A model generated the notes under the pieces. It was not told the DNA's origin. It did not search any database and saw only the letters and a list, made by a program, of their open reading frames with translations. From NCBI RefSeq assembly GCF_001443045.1, contig NZ_LKPJ01000002.1, forward strand, positions 162,068 through 226,067: a stretch of 64,000 nt of DNA, in the 5' to 3' direction. This document shows positions 27,477 to 37,622 of this stretch, in pieces (the stretch's first letter is position 1; each line of letters starts with the position of its first letter). A program made the translations under genes and the position numbers. The stretch is from Burkholderia ambifaria (GTDB taxonomy: Bacteria; Pseudomonadota; Gammaproteobacteria; Burkholderiales; Burkholderiaceae).

Positions 27477-29711
27477 ATGACCGAGTCCGTTTCCGCTTCT
27501 TCCGTCGCGGCGCCGTCGTTCGATGACGTGCTCGCGTTCGTTCGCGAGCGGGCCGGCGACGCGCGCCTGTCGTCGGGCGAACTGCTCGCCGATCACTCCG
27601 CGGGCACGGCGGCGATCATGCGCACGCTGAACGTCGATCCGCATGCAATGCAGGCGGCCGCGCTGTTCGTGCTGACGCCGCACTTGAACGACCCCGAACG
27701 GGAGCTGACCGAACGGTTCGGCGAAGAGGTCGCGCGGCTCGTGTCCGATGTGCGCAAGCTGCTGCGGCTCGGTACCGTCAGCCTGCGCGCCGCGCAGAAC
27801 GCGATGCCCGACGCCGGGCGCGACGCCGCGGAGGAGCGGCGTACGCAGATCGAGGCGCTGCGCAAGATGCTGCTCGCGTTCGCGCAGGACATCCGCGTGG
27901 TGCTGATCCGCCTGGCGTCGCGGCTGCAGTCGCTGCGCTACTACGCGGCGGCGAAGATCGATCCGCCGCCCGACGTCGCGCGCGAGACGCTCGAGATCTA
28001 TGCGCCGCTTGCGAACCGTCTCGGCATCTGGCAACTGAAGTGGGAGCTCGAGGACCTCGCGTTCCGCTTCGAGGATCCGGTCACCTACAAGCGCATCGCG
28101 AGGCTGCTCGACGAGAAACGCGTCGAACGCGAGGCGTACGTCGCACAAGCGATCGAGCGGCTCCAGCACGAACTGGCGGAAGCGCACATCCCGGCCGACG
28201 TGAGCGGGCGGCCGAAGCATATCTACAGCATCTGGCGCAAGATGCGCGGCAAGGAACTCGACTTCTCCGAGCTGTACGACGTGCGTGCGTTCCGCGTGAT
28301 CGTGCCGGACATCAAGGATTGCTACGCGGTGCTCGGCATCGTGCATCACCTGTGGCAACCGGTGCCGAAGGAATTCGACGACTACATTTCGCGCCCGAAG
28401 CCGAACGGTTACAAGTCACTGCATACGGTCGTGATCGGCGACGACGGGCGTGCGTTCGAAGTGCAGATCCGCACACAGGAAATGCACCGCTTCGCCGAGT
28501 ACGGCGTCGCCGCGCACTGGCGCTACAAGGAAGCGGGCGCGCGCGGCTATGGCGGCCAGTTCTCGGCGAGCGACAAGTACGACGAGAAGATCGCGTGGCT
28601 GCGCCAACTGCTCGCATGGAAGGACGACGTCGAGGACGGCACCGAAGTATCGGGTGACCAGGCATGGGCCCAGTTGCGCGAGACGTCGCTCGACGACGAC
28701 CACATCTACGTGCTGACGCCGCAGGCGCGCGTGATTGCGCTGCCGCAGGGCGCGACGCCGGTCGATTTCGCGTATCACCTGCACAGCGAGCTCGGCCATC
28801 GCTGCCGCGGCGCGCGCGTCGATGGCGTGATGGTGCCGCTGAACACGTCGCTCGCGAACGGTCAGACGGTCGAGATCGTCGCGGTGAAGGAGGGTGGACC
28901 GTCGCGCGACTGGCTGAACCCGCAGCTTGGCTATCTGAAGAGCCCGCGCGCGCGACAGAAGGTGCGGGCGTGGTTCAACTCGATCGAGCAGGAAGAGAAC
29001 ATCGCGCATGGTCGCGCGCTCGTCGAAAAGACGCTGCAGCGCGAGGGCAAGACGTCGGTCAACCTCGACAACCTCGCCGCGAAGCTCGGCTTCAAGTCGC
29101 CCGAGGAACTGTTCTCGGTCGTCGGCAAGGAAGAGTTCAGCCTGCGCAACGTCGAGCACGCGCTGTCCGATGCGCCGCCGCCCGAGCATGCGCCCGAGGC
29201 TCCCGCCGATTTCGAGAAGCGCAGCAGCGGGGCAAGTGTCGCGCACGGCGCGTCGACCGGCGTGCTGGTGGTCGGCGTCGATGCGCTGCTGACCCAGCTC
29301 GCGCGTTGCTGTCGTCCGGCACCGCCCGACCCGATCAGCGGATTCGTGACGCGCGGCAAGGGAATGTCGATTCACCGCAGCGACTGTCCGACATTCCGGC
29401 GGATGGCCGAACGGGCGCCGGAGCGCGTGCTGCAGACGACCTGGTCGGCCGACGTGCTGGGTGGGCGCGGCGTGTCCGTCTATCCGGTCGACCTGATGAT
29501 CGAGGCGAGCGACCGGCAAGGCTTGCTGCGCGACATCTCCGAAGTGTTCGCGCGCGAGAAGATGAACGTGGTGGGCGTGAAGACGCAAAGCCGCCGCAAT
29601 GCGGCCTTCATGCAGTTCACGGTCGAGGTGTCGAATTCCGCGCAAGTGCAGCGGGCATGCACGCTGCTCGGCGAGGTGCCGGGCGTCGTGCGGGCGGGGC
29701 GCAAGGCATGA
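27477..29711 (+). CDS. relA: RelA: ribosome-associated (p)ppGpp synthetase with degenerate hydrolase domain
   Basis: A 744-residue RSH protein that makes the stringent-response alarmone (p)ppGpp from ATP and GTP/GDP when uncharged tRNA is on the ribosome. The order is a hydrolase-like domain (residues 40-190), synthetase (about 240-345: RPKHIYSIWRKMRGKELDFS, SELYDVRAFRVIVPD, YKSLHTVVIG), TGS (DHIYVLTPQARVIALPQGAT) and C-terminal ACT. The hydrolase HD pair is absent (LTPHLN where SpoT has HD), and the synthetase loop reads EFDDYISRPKPNGYKSLHT, the ExDD form of monofunctional RelA rather than the RxKD form. Together these mark it as RelA, not SpoT. ATG 27477 follows AGGCAGTGCG. It is followed by tRNA-Val. 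Confidence 0.95.
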   Translation: MTESVSASSVAAPSFDDVLAFVRERAGDARLSSGELLADHSAGTAAIMRTLNVDPHAMQAAALFVLTPHLNDPERELTERFGEEVARLVSDVRKLLRLGTVSLRAAQNAMPDAGRDAAEERRTQIEALRKMLLAFAQDIRVVLIRLASRLQSLRYYAAAKIDPPPDVARETLEIYAPLANRLGIWQLKWELEDLAFRFEDPVTYKRIARLLDEKRVEREAYVAQAIERLQHELAEAHIPADVSGRPKHIYSIWRKMRGKELDFSELYDVRAFRVIVPDIKDCYAVLGIVHHLWQPVPKEFDDYISRPKPNGYKSLHTVVIGDDGRAFEVQIRTQEMHRFAEYGVAAHWRYKEAGARGYGGQFSASDKYDEKIAWLRQLLAWKDDVEDGTEVSGDQAWAQLRETSLDDDHIYVLTPQARVIALPQGATPVDFAYHLHSELGHRCRGARVDGVMVPLNTSLANGQTVEIVAVKEGGPSRDWLNPQLGYLKSPRARQKVRAWFNSIEQEENIAHGRALVEKTLQREGKTSVNLDNLAAKLGFKSPEELFSVVGKEEFSLRNVEHALSDAPPPEHAPEAPADFEKRSSGASVAHGASTGVLVVGVDALLTQLARCCRPAPPDPISGFVTRGKGMSIHRSDCPTFRRMAERAPERVLQTTWSADVLGGRGVSVYPVDLMIEASDRQGLLRDISEVFAREKMNVVGVKTQSRRNAAFMQFTVEVSNSAQVQRACTLLGEVPGVVRAGRKA

Positions 29712-29766
29712 CGTCCCCATAATGGGGCGGGAGCCGGATCATTTTGCTGCGACTGCATAAAAACGC

Positions 29767-29795
29767 TTGCCAAGTCATCGGTAGCCCCATATAAT
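29767..29795 (+). promoter_or_regulatory. Sigma-70 promoter of tRNA-Val
   Basis: TTGCCA (29767-29772), 17-bp spacer, TATAAT (29790-29795). The expected start of transcription is about 29802, 6 bp before the tRNA. Confidence 0.8.
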
Positions 29796-29807
29796 CTTAG
29801 CTTCTCT

Positions 29808-29884
29808 AGGCTCGTAGCTCAGCTGGTTAGAGCACCACCTTGACATGGTGGGGGTCGTTGGTTCGAGTCCAATCGAGCCTACCA
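29808..29884 (+). tRNA. tRNA-Val (anticodon GAC)
   Basis: A 77-nt cloverleaf. The acceptor stem AGGCTCG pairs with CGAGCCT and a discriminator plus CCA is encoded (ACCA). The D-arm reads GCTCAGCTGGTTAGAGC, the anticodon stem CCACC/GGTGG encloses TTGACAT, giving anticodon GAC, and the T-arm contains GGTTCGAGTCC. It has its own strong promoter. Confidence 0.96.
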
Positions 29885-29898
29885 ACGAATTGAGAATG

Positions 29899-29916
29899 CC
29901 CGGTTTCCGGGTGTTT
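29899..29916 (+). terminator. Weak hairpin after tRNA-Val
   Basis: CCCGG-TTT-CCGGG followed by TGTTT. The stem has 5 bp and the T tract is poor; it is a possible terminator of the tRNA transcript. Confidence 0.35.
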
Positions 29917-30044
29917 GATGCAGTAAATAACTCAACGCGAACAAGGCGAATACGGTTATGACACCGCGAACGTTGACCGAAACCTTTTCGGAGCGACGCT
30001 AGTCGAGGAACGTTTTCGCCCTTTCAGTTTGAGTGAAGTATCGA

Positions 30045-30079
30045 ATGCGGCCCCTCGAAAGCGGGGCCGCATTTTTTTT
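30045..30079 (+). terminator. Strong intrinsic terminator upstream of thrS
   Basis: ATGCGGCCCC, an 8-nt loop and GGGGCCGCAT followed by eight T. It separates the tRNA-Val unit from thrS, 77 bp upstream of the thrS ATG. If a promoter lies before it, it could act as an attenuator of thrS. Confidence 0.85.
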
Positions 30080-30155
30080 GTCGCGGAATTTTCGCGCGTG
30101 ACTTTTACATCGCGTGCTTGGTTTGCCGCCCACTGTCGGCATCACGGAGATTGCT

Positions 30156-32063
30156 ATGGTTTCGATACGCTTGCCTGACGGCTCAGTTCGACAATACGAG
30201 CATCCGGTGACAGTTGCCGAGGTTGCGGCCTCGATCGGTCCCGGCCTTGCGAAGGCTGCGCTTGGTGGCAAGCTCGACGGTGAACTCGTCGATACGTCCA
30301 CGGTCATCGATCGCGACGCATCGCTCGCGATCGTCACGGACAAGGATGCCGACGGTCTCGACATCATCCGTCACTCGACCGCGCACTTGCTCGCGTACGC
30401 GGTGAAGGAACTGTATCCGGATGCGCAGGTGACGATCGGTCCCGTGATCGATAACGGCTTCTACTACGACTTCTCGTATAATCGCCCGTTTACGCCTGAA
30501 GATCTGGAAAAGATCGAAAGGCGCATGCAGGAACTCGCGAAGAAGGACGAGCCGGTCACGCGCCGCGTCGTGTCGCGCGACGAGGCGGCCGGCTATTTCC
30601 GCAGCCTCGGCGAGAAGTACAAGGCCGAGATCATCGAATCGATTCCGCAAAGCGACGAAATCAAGCTGTACTCGCACGGTGGCTTCACCGACCTGTGCCG
30701 CGGCCCGCACGTGCCGTCGACCGGCAAGCTGAAGGTCTTCAAGCTGATGAAGGTGGCGGGTGCGTACTGGCGCGGCGACTCGAAGAACGAGCAGCTGCAG
30801 CGCATCTACGGCACGGCCTGGACGAAGAAGGAAGACCAGGATCAGTACCTGCACATGCTCGAGGAAGCGGAAAAGCGCGACCACCGCAAGCTCGGCAAGC
30901 AACTGGACCTGTTCCACATGCAGGAAGAGTCGCCGGGCATGGTGTTCTGGCATCCGAAGGGCTGGGCGCTGTGGCAGCAGGTCGAGCAGTACATGCGCCG
31001 CCGCGTGAACGATGCCGGCTACCTCGAGATCAAGACGCCGATGATCATGGACCGCTCGCTGTGGGAGGCGTCGGGCCACTGGCAGAACTACCGCGAGAAC
31101 ATGTTCACGACGGAGTCGGAGAAGCGCGACTACGCGATCAAGCCGATGAACTGTCCGGGTCACGTTCAGGTGTTCAAGCACGGCCTGCGCTCGTACCGCG
31201 ACCTGCCGCTGCGCTACGCGGAATTCGGTTCGTGCCATCGCAACGAGGCATCGGGTGCGCTGCATGGCCTGATGCGCGTGCGCGGCTTCGTGCAGGACGA
31301 TGCGCACATCTTCTGTACGGAAGAGCAGTTCATCGCCGAGTCGATCGCGTTCAATACGCTGGCGATGAGCGTGTACAAGGATTTCGGGTTCGAGCACATC
31401 GACATCAAGCTGTCGTTGCGCCCCGACCAGCGTGCGGGCACGGACGAAACGTGGGATCGCGCCGAGCAGGGCCTGCGCGACGCGCTGACGGCGTGCGGCC
31501 TGTCGTGGGAAGAGCTGCCGGGCGAAGGTGCGTTCTATGGTCCGAAGATCGAATACCACATCAAGGATGCGCTCGGCCGTTCGTGGCAGTGCGGCACGCT
31601 GCAGCTCGACATGGTGTTGCCGGAGCGTCTCGGTGCCGAGTACGTCGCGGAAGACAACAGCCGCCGCCGGCCGGTGATGCTGCACCGTGCGATCGTCGGT
31701 TCGATGGAACGATTCCTCGGTATTCTGATCGAGCACCATGCCGGTGCGATGCCGGTCTGGCTCGCGCCGTTCCAGGCAGTTGTGCTCAATATCGCCGAAA
31801 GTCAGGCGGAATATGCACAATCTCTGGCCCAAACGTTGCAAAAACAAGGGGTTAGAGTGGCGGCCGATTTGCGCAACGAGAAGATTAGTTATAAAATACG
31901 CGAGCACACGCTGGAAAAGGTGCCTTATCTCCTCGTCGTGGGTGATAAGGAGCGTGATGCGCAAACGGTAGCCGTGCGTGCCCGTGGCGGCGTCGATCTT
32001 GGCGTTATGCCGATCGAAGCCTTCGTTGAGCGTCTGCAGGAAGACCTGCGCTCGTTCAAGTAA
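30156..32063 (+). CDS. thrS: Threonyl-tRNA synthetase
   Basis: Charges tRNA-Thr with threonine. The 635-residue protein has the TGS domain (residues 1-62), the editing domain (Hxxx[19 protein letters not shown]) and the class II catalytic core. Landmarks are [20 protein letters not shown], the motif 2 region [20 protein letters not shown], and motif 3 plus the anticodon-binding domain ([40 protein letters not shown]). The ATG at 30156 ([17 protein letters not shown]) follows CACGGAGA. Downstream are infC-rpmI-rplT-pheST-ihfA, the conserved proteobacterial translation block. Confidence 0.97.
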   Translation: MVSIRLPDGSVRQYEHPVTVAEVAASIGPGLAKAALGGKLDGELVDTSTVIDRDASLAIVTDKDADGLDIIRHSTAHLLAYAVKELYPDAQVTIGPVIDNGFYYDFSYNRPFTPEDLEKIERRMQELAKKDEPVTRRVVSRDEAAGYFRSLGEKYKAEIIESIPQSDEIKLYSHGGFTDLCRGPHVPSTGKLKVFKLMKVAGAYWRGDSKNEQLQRIYGTAWTKKEDQDQYLHMLEEAEKRDHRKLGKQLDLFHMQEESPGMVFWHPKGWALWQQVEQYMRRRVNDAGYLEIKTPMIMDRSLWEASGHWQNYRENMFTTESEKRDYAIKPMNCPGHVQVFKHGLRSYRDLPLRYAEFGSCHRNEASGALHGLMRVRGFVQDDAHIFCTEEQFIAESIAFNTLAMSVYKDFGFEHIDIKLSLRPDQRAGTDETWDRAEQGLRDALTACGLSWEELPGEGAFYGPKIEYHIKDALGRSWQCGTLQLDMVLPERLGAEYVAEDNSRRRPVMLHRAIVGSMERFLGILIEHHAGAMPVWLAPFQAVVLNIAESQAEYAQSLAQTLQKQGVRVAADLRNEKISYKIREHTLEKVPYLLVVGDKERDAQTVAVRARGGVDLGVMPIEAFVERLQEDLRSFK

Positions 32064-32112
32064 CCGCCCTGGCAGCGCGGCTCGTTTTTTTAATTTTTAG
32101 AGGAAACGTAAC

Positions 32113-32637
32113 ATCGCTACTGATAAGTCGTCGCATCGCATCAACGGTGAAATCACTGCGCCGGAAGTGCGTCTGGTCGGGATCGAGAACGAACCGCTCG
32201 GTATCGTAAAACTCACTGATGCTTTCCGTAAATCGGAAGAGTTGGATGTTGACCTGGTGGAAATCGCGCCGCAAGCGGTTCCGCCGGTCTGCCGTCTGAT
32301 GGACTATGGCAAGTTCAAGTATCAGGAGTCCAAGAAGCAGCACGAAGCGAAGCTGAAGCAGAAGGTCATCCAGGTGAAGGAAGTCAAGTTCCGCCCGGGT
32401 ACCGATGACGGTGACTACAACGTCAAGCTTCGCAACCTCGTGCGCTTCCTCGAAGAGGGCGACAAGACGAAGATCACGTTGCGTTTCCGCGGCCGCGAAA
32501 TGGCTCACCAGGAGATCGGCATGCGGATGCTTGAGCGTCTGCGCACGGATCTCGAGGAAGTCGGCCAGGTCGAGCAGATGCCGAAGATGGAAGGGCGCCA
32601 GATGATCATGGTGCTCTCGCCGAAGAAAAAGAAGTAA
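32113..32637 (+). CDS. infC: Translation initiation factor IF-3, starting at a rare ATC codon
   Basis: IF-3 binds the 30S subunit, prevents subunit joining and proofreads the start codon. The protein is 174 residues when started at ATC 32113 (N-terminus [20 protein letters not shown]). The AGAGGAAA ribosome site lies about 8 nt before it. The N-terminal domain runs through [20 protein letters not shown] and the C-terminal domain through [20 protein letters not shown], ending VLSPKKKK. A canonical ATG or GTG start would cut off the first part of the N-domain. A non-AUG start is the known basis of IF-3 autoregulation in E. coli (AUU). It lies 49 bp after thrS and 190 bp before rpmI. Confidence 0.93.
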   Translation: MATDKSSHRINGEITAPEVRLVGIENEPLGIVKLTDAFRKSEELDVDLVEIAPQAVPPVCRLMDYGKFKYQESKKQHEAKLKQKVIQVKEVKFRPGTDDGDYNVKLRNLVRFLEEGDKTKITLRFRGREMAHQEIGMRMLERLRTDLEEVGQVEQMPKMEGRQMIMVLSPKKKK

Positions 32638-32827
32638 CGGGCCCGCGCGCCACGCGCGCAGGTTCGAAAGTGGTTCGGTGCGTTGCCCGGTCAGGGCGGC
32701 GCGCCAACAATGACGGCGGCTGCGCAAGCGGTTCGCCGTACACAAGTGGACTGGGTTTCGAAGGGCGGGTCAAGGGCGCAAGCCAACCGCACACCCATCG
32801 CCATCAAATAAACTGGAGTTGTTCGTC
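32638..32827 (+). promoter_or_regulatory. infC-rpmI intergenic leader (possible L20-responsive region)
   Basis: This 190-bp spacer is unusually long for the block. I see no terminator with a T tract. In E. coli, L20 represses rpmI-rplT translation by binding this region, so a similar structure may exist here; I cannot fold it reliably by eye. Confidence 0.25.
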
Positions 32828-33025
32828 ATGCCTAAGATGAAGACCAAGAAGAGTGCTGCAAAGCGCTTCGTGGTGCGTCCGGGCGGCACCGTCAAGCGCG
32901 GTCAAGCCTTCAAGCGTCACATCCTGACCAAGAAAACCACGAAGAACAAGCGTCACCTGCGCGGCGCAACGGCAGTTCATGATTCCGATCTGAACTCCGT
33001 CCGCGCGATGCTGCCGTTCGCGTAA
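32828..33025 (+). CDS. rpmI: 50S ribosomal protein L35
   Basis: The 65-residue L35, highly basic ([40 protein letters not shown]), the normal size and sequence for beta-proteobacteria. The ATG at 32828 follows a GGAG (CTGGAGTTGTTCGTC). It is 30 bp upstream of rplT and forms the classic rpmI-rplT pair downstream of infC. A component of the large ribosomal subunit. Confidence 0.97.
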
Positions 33026-33055
33026 CCCCTCAACTGATACTCTAAGGAGAGAAAC

Positions 33056-33415
33056 ATGCCTCGAGTCAAACGTGGGGTAACCGCACGGGCCCGCCACAAG
33101 AAGATCATCAACCTGGCCAAGGGTTATCGCGGCCGTCGCAATAACGTCTACCGCATCGCCAAGCAGGCGGTGATGCGCGCTGGTCAGTACGCGTACCGCG
33201 ATCGCCGCAACAAGAAGCGTGTGTTCCGCGCACTGTGGATCACGCGTATCAACGCGGCAGTCCGCCAGCACGACATGACCTACAGCGTGTTCATCAACGG
33301 CCTGAAGAAGGCGTCGATCGAACTCGACCGTAAGGTCCTGGCCGACATGGCGGTGTTCGACAAGGCTGCTTTTGCTGCGATCGTCAAGCAGGTGAAAGCC
33401 GCCGTTGCAGCCTAA
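33056..33415 (+). CDS. rplT: 50S ribosomal protein L20
   Basis: The 119-residue L20, a primary 23S rRNA-binding assembly protein that also represses its own operon in E. coli. The N-terminal basic extension ([40 protein letters not shown]) and the globular C-domain ([20 protein letters not shown]) are typical. ATG 33056 follows AAGGAGAG, an excellent ribosome site. An intrinsic terminator follows at 33484. Confidence 0.97.
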
Positions 33416-33483
33416 TTGCGAAATTAGCACTGCGTGGTGAGTTGCAGCGATGTTCCGGTAGTCTCGGCCGCTGCAGCGAAAAC

Positions 33484-33507
33484 GGGGCTCTTCCGAGCCC
33501 CTTTTTT
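33484..33507 (+). terminator. Intrinsic terminator after rplT
   Basis: GGGGCTC-TTCC-GAGCCCC followed by six T. It separates rpmI-rplT from pheST, although partial read-through is possible because pheS starts 57 bp on. Confidence 0.85.
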
Positions 33508-33563
33508 GTTTGGTGAGCAGTTTTGCTTGCCAAGACCGAATGACGTTGGAAATGATGGGATCT

Positions 33564-34577
33564 ATGGATCTGGACCAGATTGTCGCCGACGCGCAGCAGT
33601 CCTTCGAACAGGCTGCCGACATCACCACGCTCGAAAACGAGAAAGCACGATTTCTCGGCAAGTCGGGTGCGCTGACCGAGTTGCTCAAGGGCCTCGGCAA
33701 GCTCGATCCCGAAGCACGCAAGACCGAAGGCGCACGCATCAACGTCGTGAAGCAGCAGGTTGAAGCCGCGCTGACCGCTCGCCGCCAGGCGCTCGCCGAC
33801 GCGCTGTTGAACCAGCGCCTCGCCGCCGAGGCGATCGACGTCACGTTGCCGGGCCGCGGCGCCGGTGCAGGCAGCCTGCACCCCGTGATGCGCACGTGGG
33901 AGCGCGTCGAACAGATTTTCCGCTCGATCGGCTTCGACGTGGCCGACGGTCCCGAAATCGAGACCGACTGGTACAACTTCACGTCGCTGAACAGCCCGGA
34001 GAACCATCCGGCGCGTTCGATGCAGGACACCTTCTACGTCGAAGGCAAGGATGCCGACGGCCGCCAGCTGCTGCTGCGCACGCACACGAGCCCGATGCAG
34101 GTGCGTTACGCGCGCATGAACCGTCCGCCGATCAAGGTGATCGCGCCGGGCCGTACGTATCGCGTCGACAGCGATGCGACCCACTCGCCGATGTTCAATC
34201 AGGTCGAGGGGCTGTGGATCGACGAAAACATCAGCTTCGCCGACCTCAAGGGCGTCTATACCGACTTCCTGAAGAAATTCTTCGAGCGCGACGACATCCT
34301 CGTGCGCTTCCGTCCGTCGTATTTCCCGTTCACGGAACCGTCGGCCGAGATCGACATGATGTTCGAGCACGGCAAGAACGCCGGCAAATGGCTCGAGATC
34401 TCGGGCTCGGGGCAGGTGCATCCGACCGTGATCCGCAACATGGGCCTCGATCCCGAGCGCTACATCGGCTTTGCGTTCGGCAGCGGCCTCGAGCGCCTGA
34501 CGATGCTGCGCTACGGCGTGCAGGATCTCCGGCTGTTCTTCGAGAACGATCTGCGTTTCCTGCGCCAGTTCGCATAA
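33564..34577 (+). CDS. pheS: Phenylalanyl-tRNA synthetase alpha subunit
   Basis: The 337-residue catalytic alpha subunit of the (alpha-beta)2 class II enzyme that charges tRNA-Phe. It has an N-terminal coiled coil (residues 1-85), motif 2 ([33 protein letters not shown]) and motif 3 ([20 protein letters not shown]). I choose ATG 33564 ([13 protein letters not shown]), the standard start; GATGGGATCT precedes it, and in-frame Met codons lie just upstream. It is paired with pheT 96 bp downstream. Confidence 0.97.
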   Translation: MDLDQIVADAQQSFEQAADITTLENEKARFLGKSGALTELLKGLGKLDPEARKTEGARINVVKQQVEAALTARRQALADALLNQRLAAEAIDVTLPGRGAGAGSLHPVMRTWERVEQIFRSIGFDVADGPEIETDWYNFTSLNSPENHPARSMQDTFYVEGKDADGRQLLLRTHTSPMQVRYARMNRPPIKVIAPGRTYRVDSDATHSPMFNQVEGLWIDENISFADLKGVYTDFLKKFFERDDILVRFRPSYFPFTEPSAEIDMMFEHGKNAGKWLEISGSGQVHPTVIRNMGLDPERYIGFAFGSGLERLTMLRYGVQDLRLFFENDLRFLRQFA

Positions 34578-34673
34578 CGCACGCGCCGCGCCGACATGTG
34601 CCCGCGCACGCCCCGCCGGACGTTTCCGACGGGGCCCGGGCGTCGATCTAACCTGTTTCGAACGTAGACATCC

Positions 34674-37103
34674 ATGCAATTCCCTGAATCCTGGTTGAGA
34701 ACCTTTGTCGACCCGCAGCTGACGACCGACGAACTGTCGCACGCGCTGACGATGGCGGGGCTCGAAGTCGAATCGCTGAGCAAGGCTGCGCCGCCGACGT
34801 CGAAGATCGTCGTCGGGCGCGTGCTCGAAGTCGTCAAGCATCCGGATGCGGACAAGCTCAATGTCTGCCAGGTCGACGCCGGCACCGGCGCGACGCTGAA
34901 TATCGTGTGCGGCGCACCGAACGTGTCGCCCGGCATCAAGGTGCCGGTCGCGCTGGTCGGCGCGGAACTGCCGCCGGCAGAAGAGGGCGGCAAGCCTTTC
35001 GCGATCAAGCTGTCGAAGCTGCGCGGCGTGGAGAGCCAGGGGATGCTGTGCTCGGCGCGCGAGTTGAAGCTGTCCGAGGACCACAGCGGCCTGCTGATCC
35101 TGCCGGAAGACACGCCGATCGGCCAGGACATCCGTGACACGCTCAATCTCGACGACACGATCTTCGAAATCAAGCTGACGCCGAACAAGGCCGACTGCCT
35201 GTCGGTATTCGGCATCGCGCGCGAGACGGCCGCGATCACCGGCGCGCCGCTGACGCCGGTCGATATCCGTCCGGTGCGCGTCGAGCTCGACGAGACGCTG
35301 CCCGTGCGCATCGCCGCCCCTGATCTGTGCGGCCGCTTCTCGGGCCGCGTGATCCGCGGCGTGAACGCGCACGCGAAGACGCCGCAATGGATGGTCGAGC
35401 GCCTCGAGCGCTCGGGCCAGCGCAGCGTGTCGGCGCTCGTCGACATCTCGAACTACGTGATGTTCGAGCTCGGCCGTCCGTCGCACGTGTTCGACCTGGA
35501 CAAGATCCACGGCGGCATCGAGGTGCGCTGGGGCAAGCGCGGCGAGTCGCTGAAGCTGCTGAACGGCAACACGGTCGAACTCGACGAAACGGTCGGCGTG
35601 ATTGCGGACGACCGTCAGGTCGAAAGCCTCGCGGGCATCATGGGCGGTGACAGCACGGCCGTCACGCTCGACACGACGAACATCTACCTGGAGGCCGCGT
35701 TCTGGTGGCCGGACAGCATCCGTGGTCGCGCACGCAAGTACAACTTCTCGACCGATGCGGCTCATCGCTTCGAGCGCGGCGTCGACTATGCGACGACCGT
35801 CGAGCACGTCGAGCGCATTACCCAACTGATTCTCGAGATCTGCGGCGGCAAGGCCGGCCCGGTCGACGATCAGGCGGTGAACCTGCCACAGCGCGCACCG
35901 GTGAAGATGCGCGTGTCGCGCGCGAACCGCATCATTGGCGTGAAGATCGACGCCGACGAGATCGCGAACATCTTCACGCGCCTCGGCCTGCCGTTCGAGC
36001 GTGACGACGACGCATTCCTGGTCACGCCGCCGTCGCACCGCTTCGACATTGAGATCGAGGAAGACCTGATTGAGGAAGTCGCGCGCATTTACGGCTTCGA
36101 GAAGATTCCGGCGCGTCCGCCGGTCGCGACGAGCGAGATGCGCGCAACCAACGAGACGCAACGTTCGATCCATGACATCCGTCATGCGCTCGCGGCGCGC
36201 GACTATGCGGAAACGGTCAACTTCAGCTTCGTCGATGCGGAATGGGAGCACGATTTCGCTGGCAACGACAACCCGATCCGCCTGCTGAACCCGATCGCGA
36301 GCCAGCTGTCGGTGATGCGCACGACGCTGTTCGGCAGCCTGATCTCGGTGCTGCGCCACAATCTGAACCGTCGCGCGGATCGCGTGCGTGTGTTCGAGGC
36401 GGGCCGCGTGTTCCTCGCCGATCCGTCGGTGAAGGCCGGCGAACTGACCGTCGAAGGCTACACGCAGCCGAAGCGTGTCGGCGCGCTCGCGTACGGCCCG
36501 GCGGTCGACGAGCAGTGGGGCGTGGCGACCCGCCCGGTCGATTTCTTCGACGTGAAGGGCGATCTCGAGGCGCTGCTCGCGCCGGCCGCCGCACGCTTCG
36601 TGAAGGCCGAACATCCGGCCCTCCATCCGGGCCGCAGCGCGCGCATCGAAGTCGATGGCCGCGCGGTCGGCTGGATCGGCGAGCTGCATCCGCGCCTGAT
36701 GCAGAAGTACGAGCTGCCGCACGCGCCCGTGATGTTCGAAATCGACGCGGACGCGCTGATCGCGCGTGCGTTGCCGGCACCGACCGACGTGTCGAAATTC
36801 CCGCCGGTACGGCGCGATATCGCGGTCGTGGTCGATCAGGCGGTCGAGGTTCAGGCACTTTTCGACGAAATGAAGAAGGCACTGGCCGAAGACGCCTGCC
36901 GATTCGTTCAGAAGGTTGTACTCTTCGACGAATTTCGTGCAAAATCAAATACTTCCGGTGGCCTTGCCGCGCACGAGAAGAGCCTTGCCTTCCGCGTGAC
37001 GCTGCAGGATGCGGCTGGCACGCTACAGGACGAGGTCGTCGATCAGGCGATCCAGACGCTGGTCGAGCGGATGGCGCGTGCCGGTGCTCGTCTGCGCGGC
37101 TAA
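34674..37103 (+). CDS. pheT: Phenylalanyl-tRNA synthetase beta subunit
   Basis: The 809-residue beta subunit, which carries tRNA binding, editing of mischarged Tyr-tRNA-Phe and structural domains. In order: B1 and the OB-fold tRNA-binding domain (residues 40-150, [20 protein letters not shown]), the B3/B4 editing domain (about 210-400), B5 (about 405-475), a catalytic-like core (about 490-690) and the C-terminal FDX-ACB domain ([20 protein letters not shown]). Length and order are normal. It is followed by a UUCG-tetraloop hairpin and ihfA, as in E. coli. Confidence 0.97.
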   Translation: MQFPESWLRTFVDPQLTTDELSHALTMAGLEVESLSKAAPPTSKIVVGRVLEVVKHPDADKLNVCQVDAGTGATLNIVCGAPNVSPGIKVPVALVGAELPPAEEGGKPFAIKLSKLRGVESQGMLCSARELKLSEDHSGLLILPEDTPIGQDIRDTLNLDDTIFEIKLTPNKADCLSVFGIARETAAITGAPLTPVDIRPVRVELDETLPVRIAAPDLCGRFSGRVIRGVNAHAKTPQWMVERLERSGQRSVSALVDISNYVMFELGRPSHVFDLDKIHGGIEVRWGKRGESLKLLNGNTVELDETVGVIADDRQVESLAGIMGGDSTAVTLDTTNIYLEAAFWWPDSIRGRARKYNFSTDAAHRFERGVDYATTVEHVERITQLILEICGGKAGPVDDQAVNLPQRAPVKMRVSRANRIIGVKIDADEIANIFTRLGLPFERDDDAFLVTPPSHRFDIEIEEDLIEEVARIYGFEKIPARPPVATSEMRATNETQRSIHDIRHALAARDYAETVNFSFVDAEWEHDFAGNDNPIRLLNPIASQLSVMRTTLFGSLISVLRHNLNRRADRVRVFEAGRVFLADPSVKAGELTVEGYTQPKRVGALAYGPAVDEQWGVATRPVDFFDVKGDLEALLAPAAARFVKAEHPALHPGRSARIEVDGRAVGWIGELHPRLMQKYELPHAPVMFEIDADALIARALPAPTDVSKFPPVRRDIAVVVDQAVEVQALFDEMKKALAEDACRFVQKVVLFDEFRAKSNTSGGLAAHEKSLAFRVTLQDAAGTLQDEVVDQAIQTLVERMARAGARLRG

Positions 37104-37111
37104 GGAGAAGG

Positions 37112-37135
37112 GCCGCCCGTTCGCGGGTGGCTTTT
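37112..37135 (+). terminator. UUCG-tetraloop hairpin between pheT and ihfA
   Basis: GCCGCCCG-TTCG-CGGGTGGC with one G-T pair, followed by TTTT. The T tract is short, so this may be a partial terminator that lowers ihfA expression relative to pheT. Confidence 0.55.
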
Positions 37136-37166
37136 CCCTATCGTAAGTTTTGGTTTAACGCGCTGT

Positions 37167-37562
37167 ATGGCAGATATGAACGACATGACCTCGAGTGAAT
37201 TCGAAGCCCTCCTGACGGCGCAACGCAGCGCCATGAACCGCGACGCTTCGGCGCCGGCGTCCGCCGAGACGCCGACGCTGACGAAAGCGGAACTGGCGGA
37301 GCTGTTGTTCGACAGTGTCGGGCTGAACAAGCGTGAAGCGAAGGACATGGTCGAGGCGTTTTTCGAAGTGATCCGCGACGCGCTCGAAAACGGTGAAAGC
37401 GTCAAGCTGTCGGGGTTCGGCAACTTCCAACTGCGCGACAAGCCGCAGCGTCCGGGCCGCAACCCGAAGACGGGCGAGGCGATTCCGATCGCGGCCCGCC
37501 GGGTGGTAACCTTCCACGCGAGCCAGAAGCTGAAGGCGCTGGTCGAAAACGGCACGGAGTAA
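37167..37562 (+). CDS. ihfA: Integration host factor alpha subunit, with N-terminal extension
   Basis: IHF-alpha, the DNA-bending subunit of the nucleoid protein used in recombination, replication and sigma-54 transcription. The core [20 protein letters not shown], then [20 protein letters not shown] and [18 protein letters not shown], is standard. The N-terminus carries about 38 extra residues ([20 protein letters not shown] and so on) not present in the roughly 99-residue E. coli protein; this extension is, as I recall, usual in Burkholderia. The ATG at 37167 lacks a clear Shine-Dalgarno; Met at 37176 or 37185 are alternatives. It is followed by a MerR-type gene. Confidence 0.93.
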   Translation: MADMNDMTSSEFEALLTAQRSAMNRDASAPASAETPTLTKAELAELLFDSVGLNKREAKDMVEAFFEVIRDALENGESVKLSGFGNFQLRDKPQRPGRNPKTGEAIPIAARRVVTFHASQKLKALVENGTE

Positions 37563-37622
37563 CGCCCCGCGCCGACGTCTCCGCGCGACCGCCGCGCACC
37601 CTTTACCGACGGTTAACCGACG

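Noticed and set aside
29808-29884. tRNA-Val as an integration site of a genomic island
   Set aside because: No integrase gene, direct repeat of the tRNA 3' end or compositional shift follows; core genes continue on both sides.
29885-30155. T-box or other riboswitch upstream of thrS
   Set aside because: No AGGGTGGNACCGCG-type T-box sequence or specifier structure is visible, and T-boxes are not expected in this group. Only a simple terminator is present.
33384-36722. Very long minus-strand open frame (about 1100 codons) antisense to pheS-pheT
   Set aside because: It is rich in Arg, Ala and His, has no domains, and lies opposite well-supported pheS and pheT. Long antisense frames are a by-product of strong GC3 bias.
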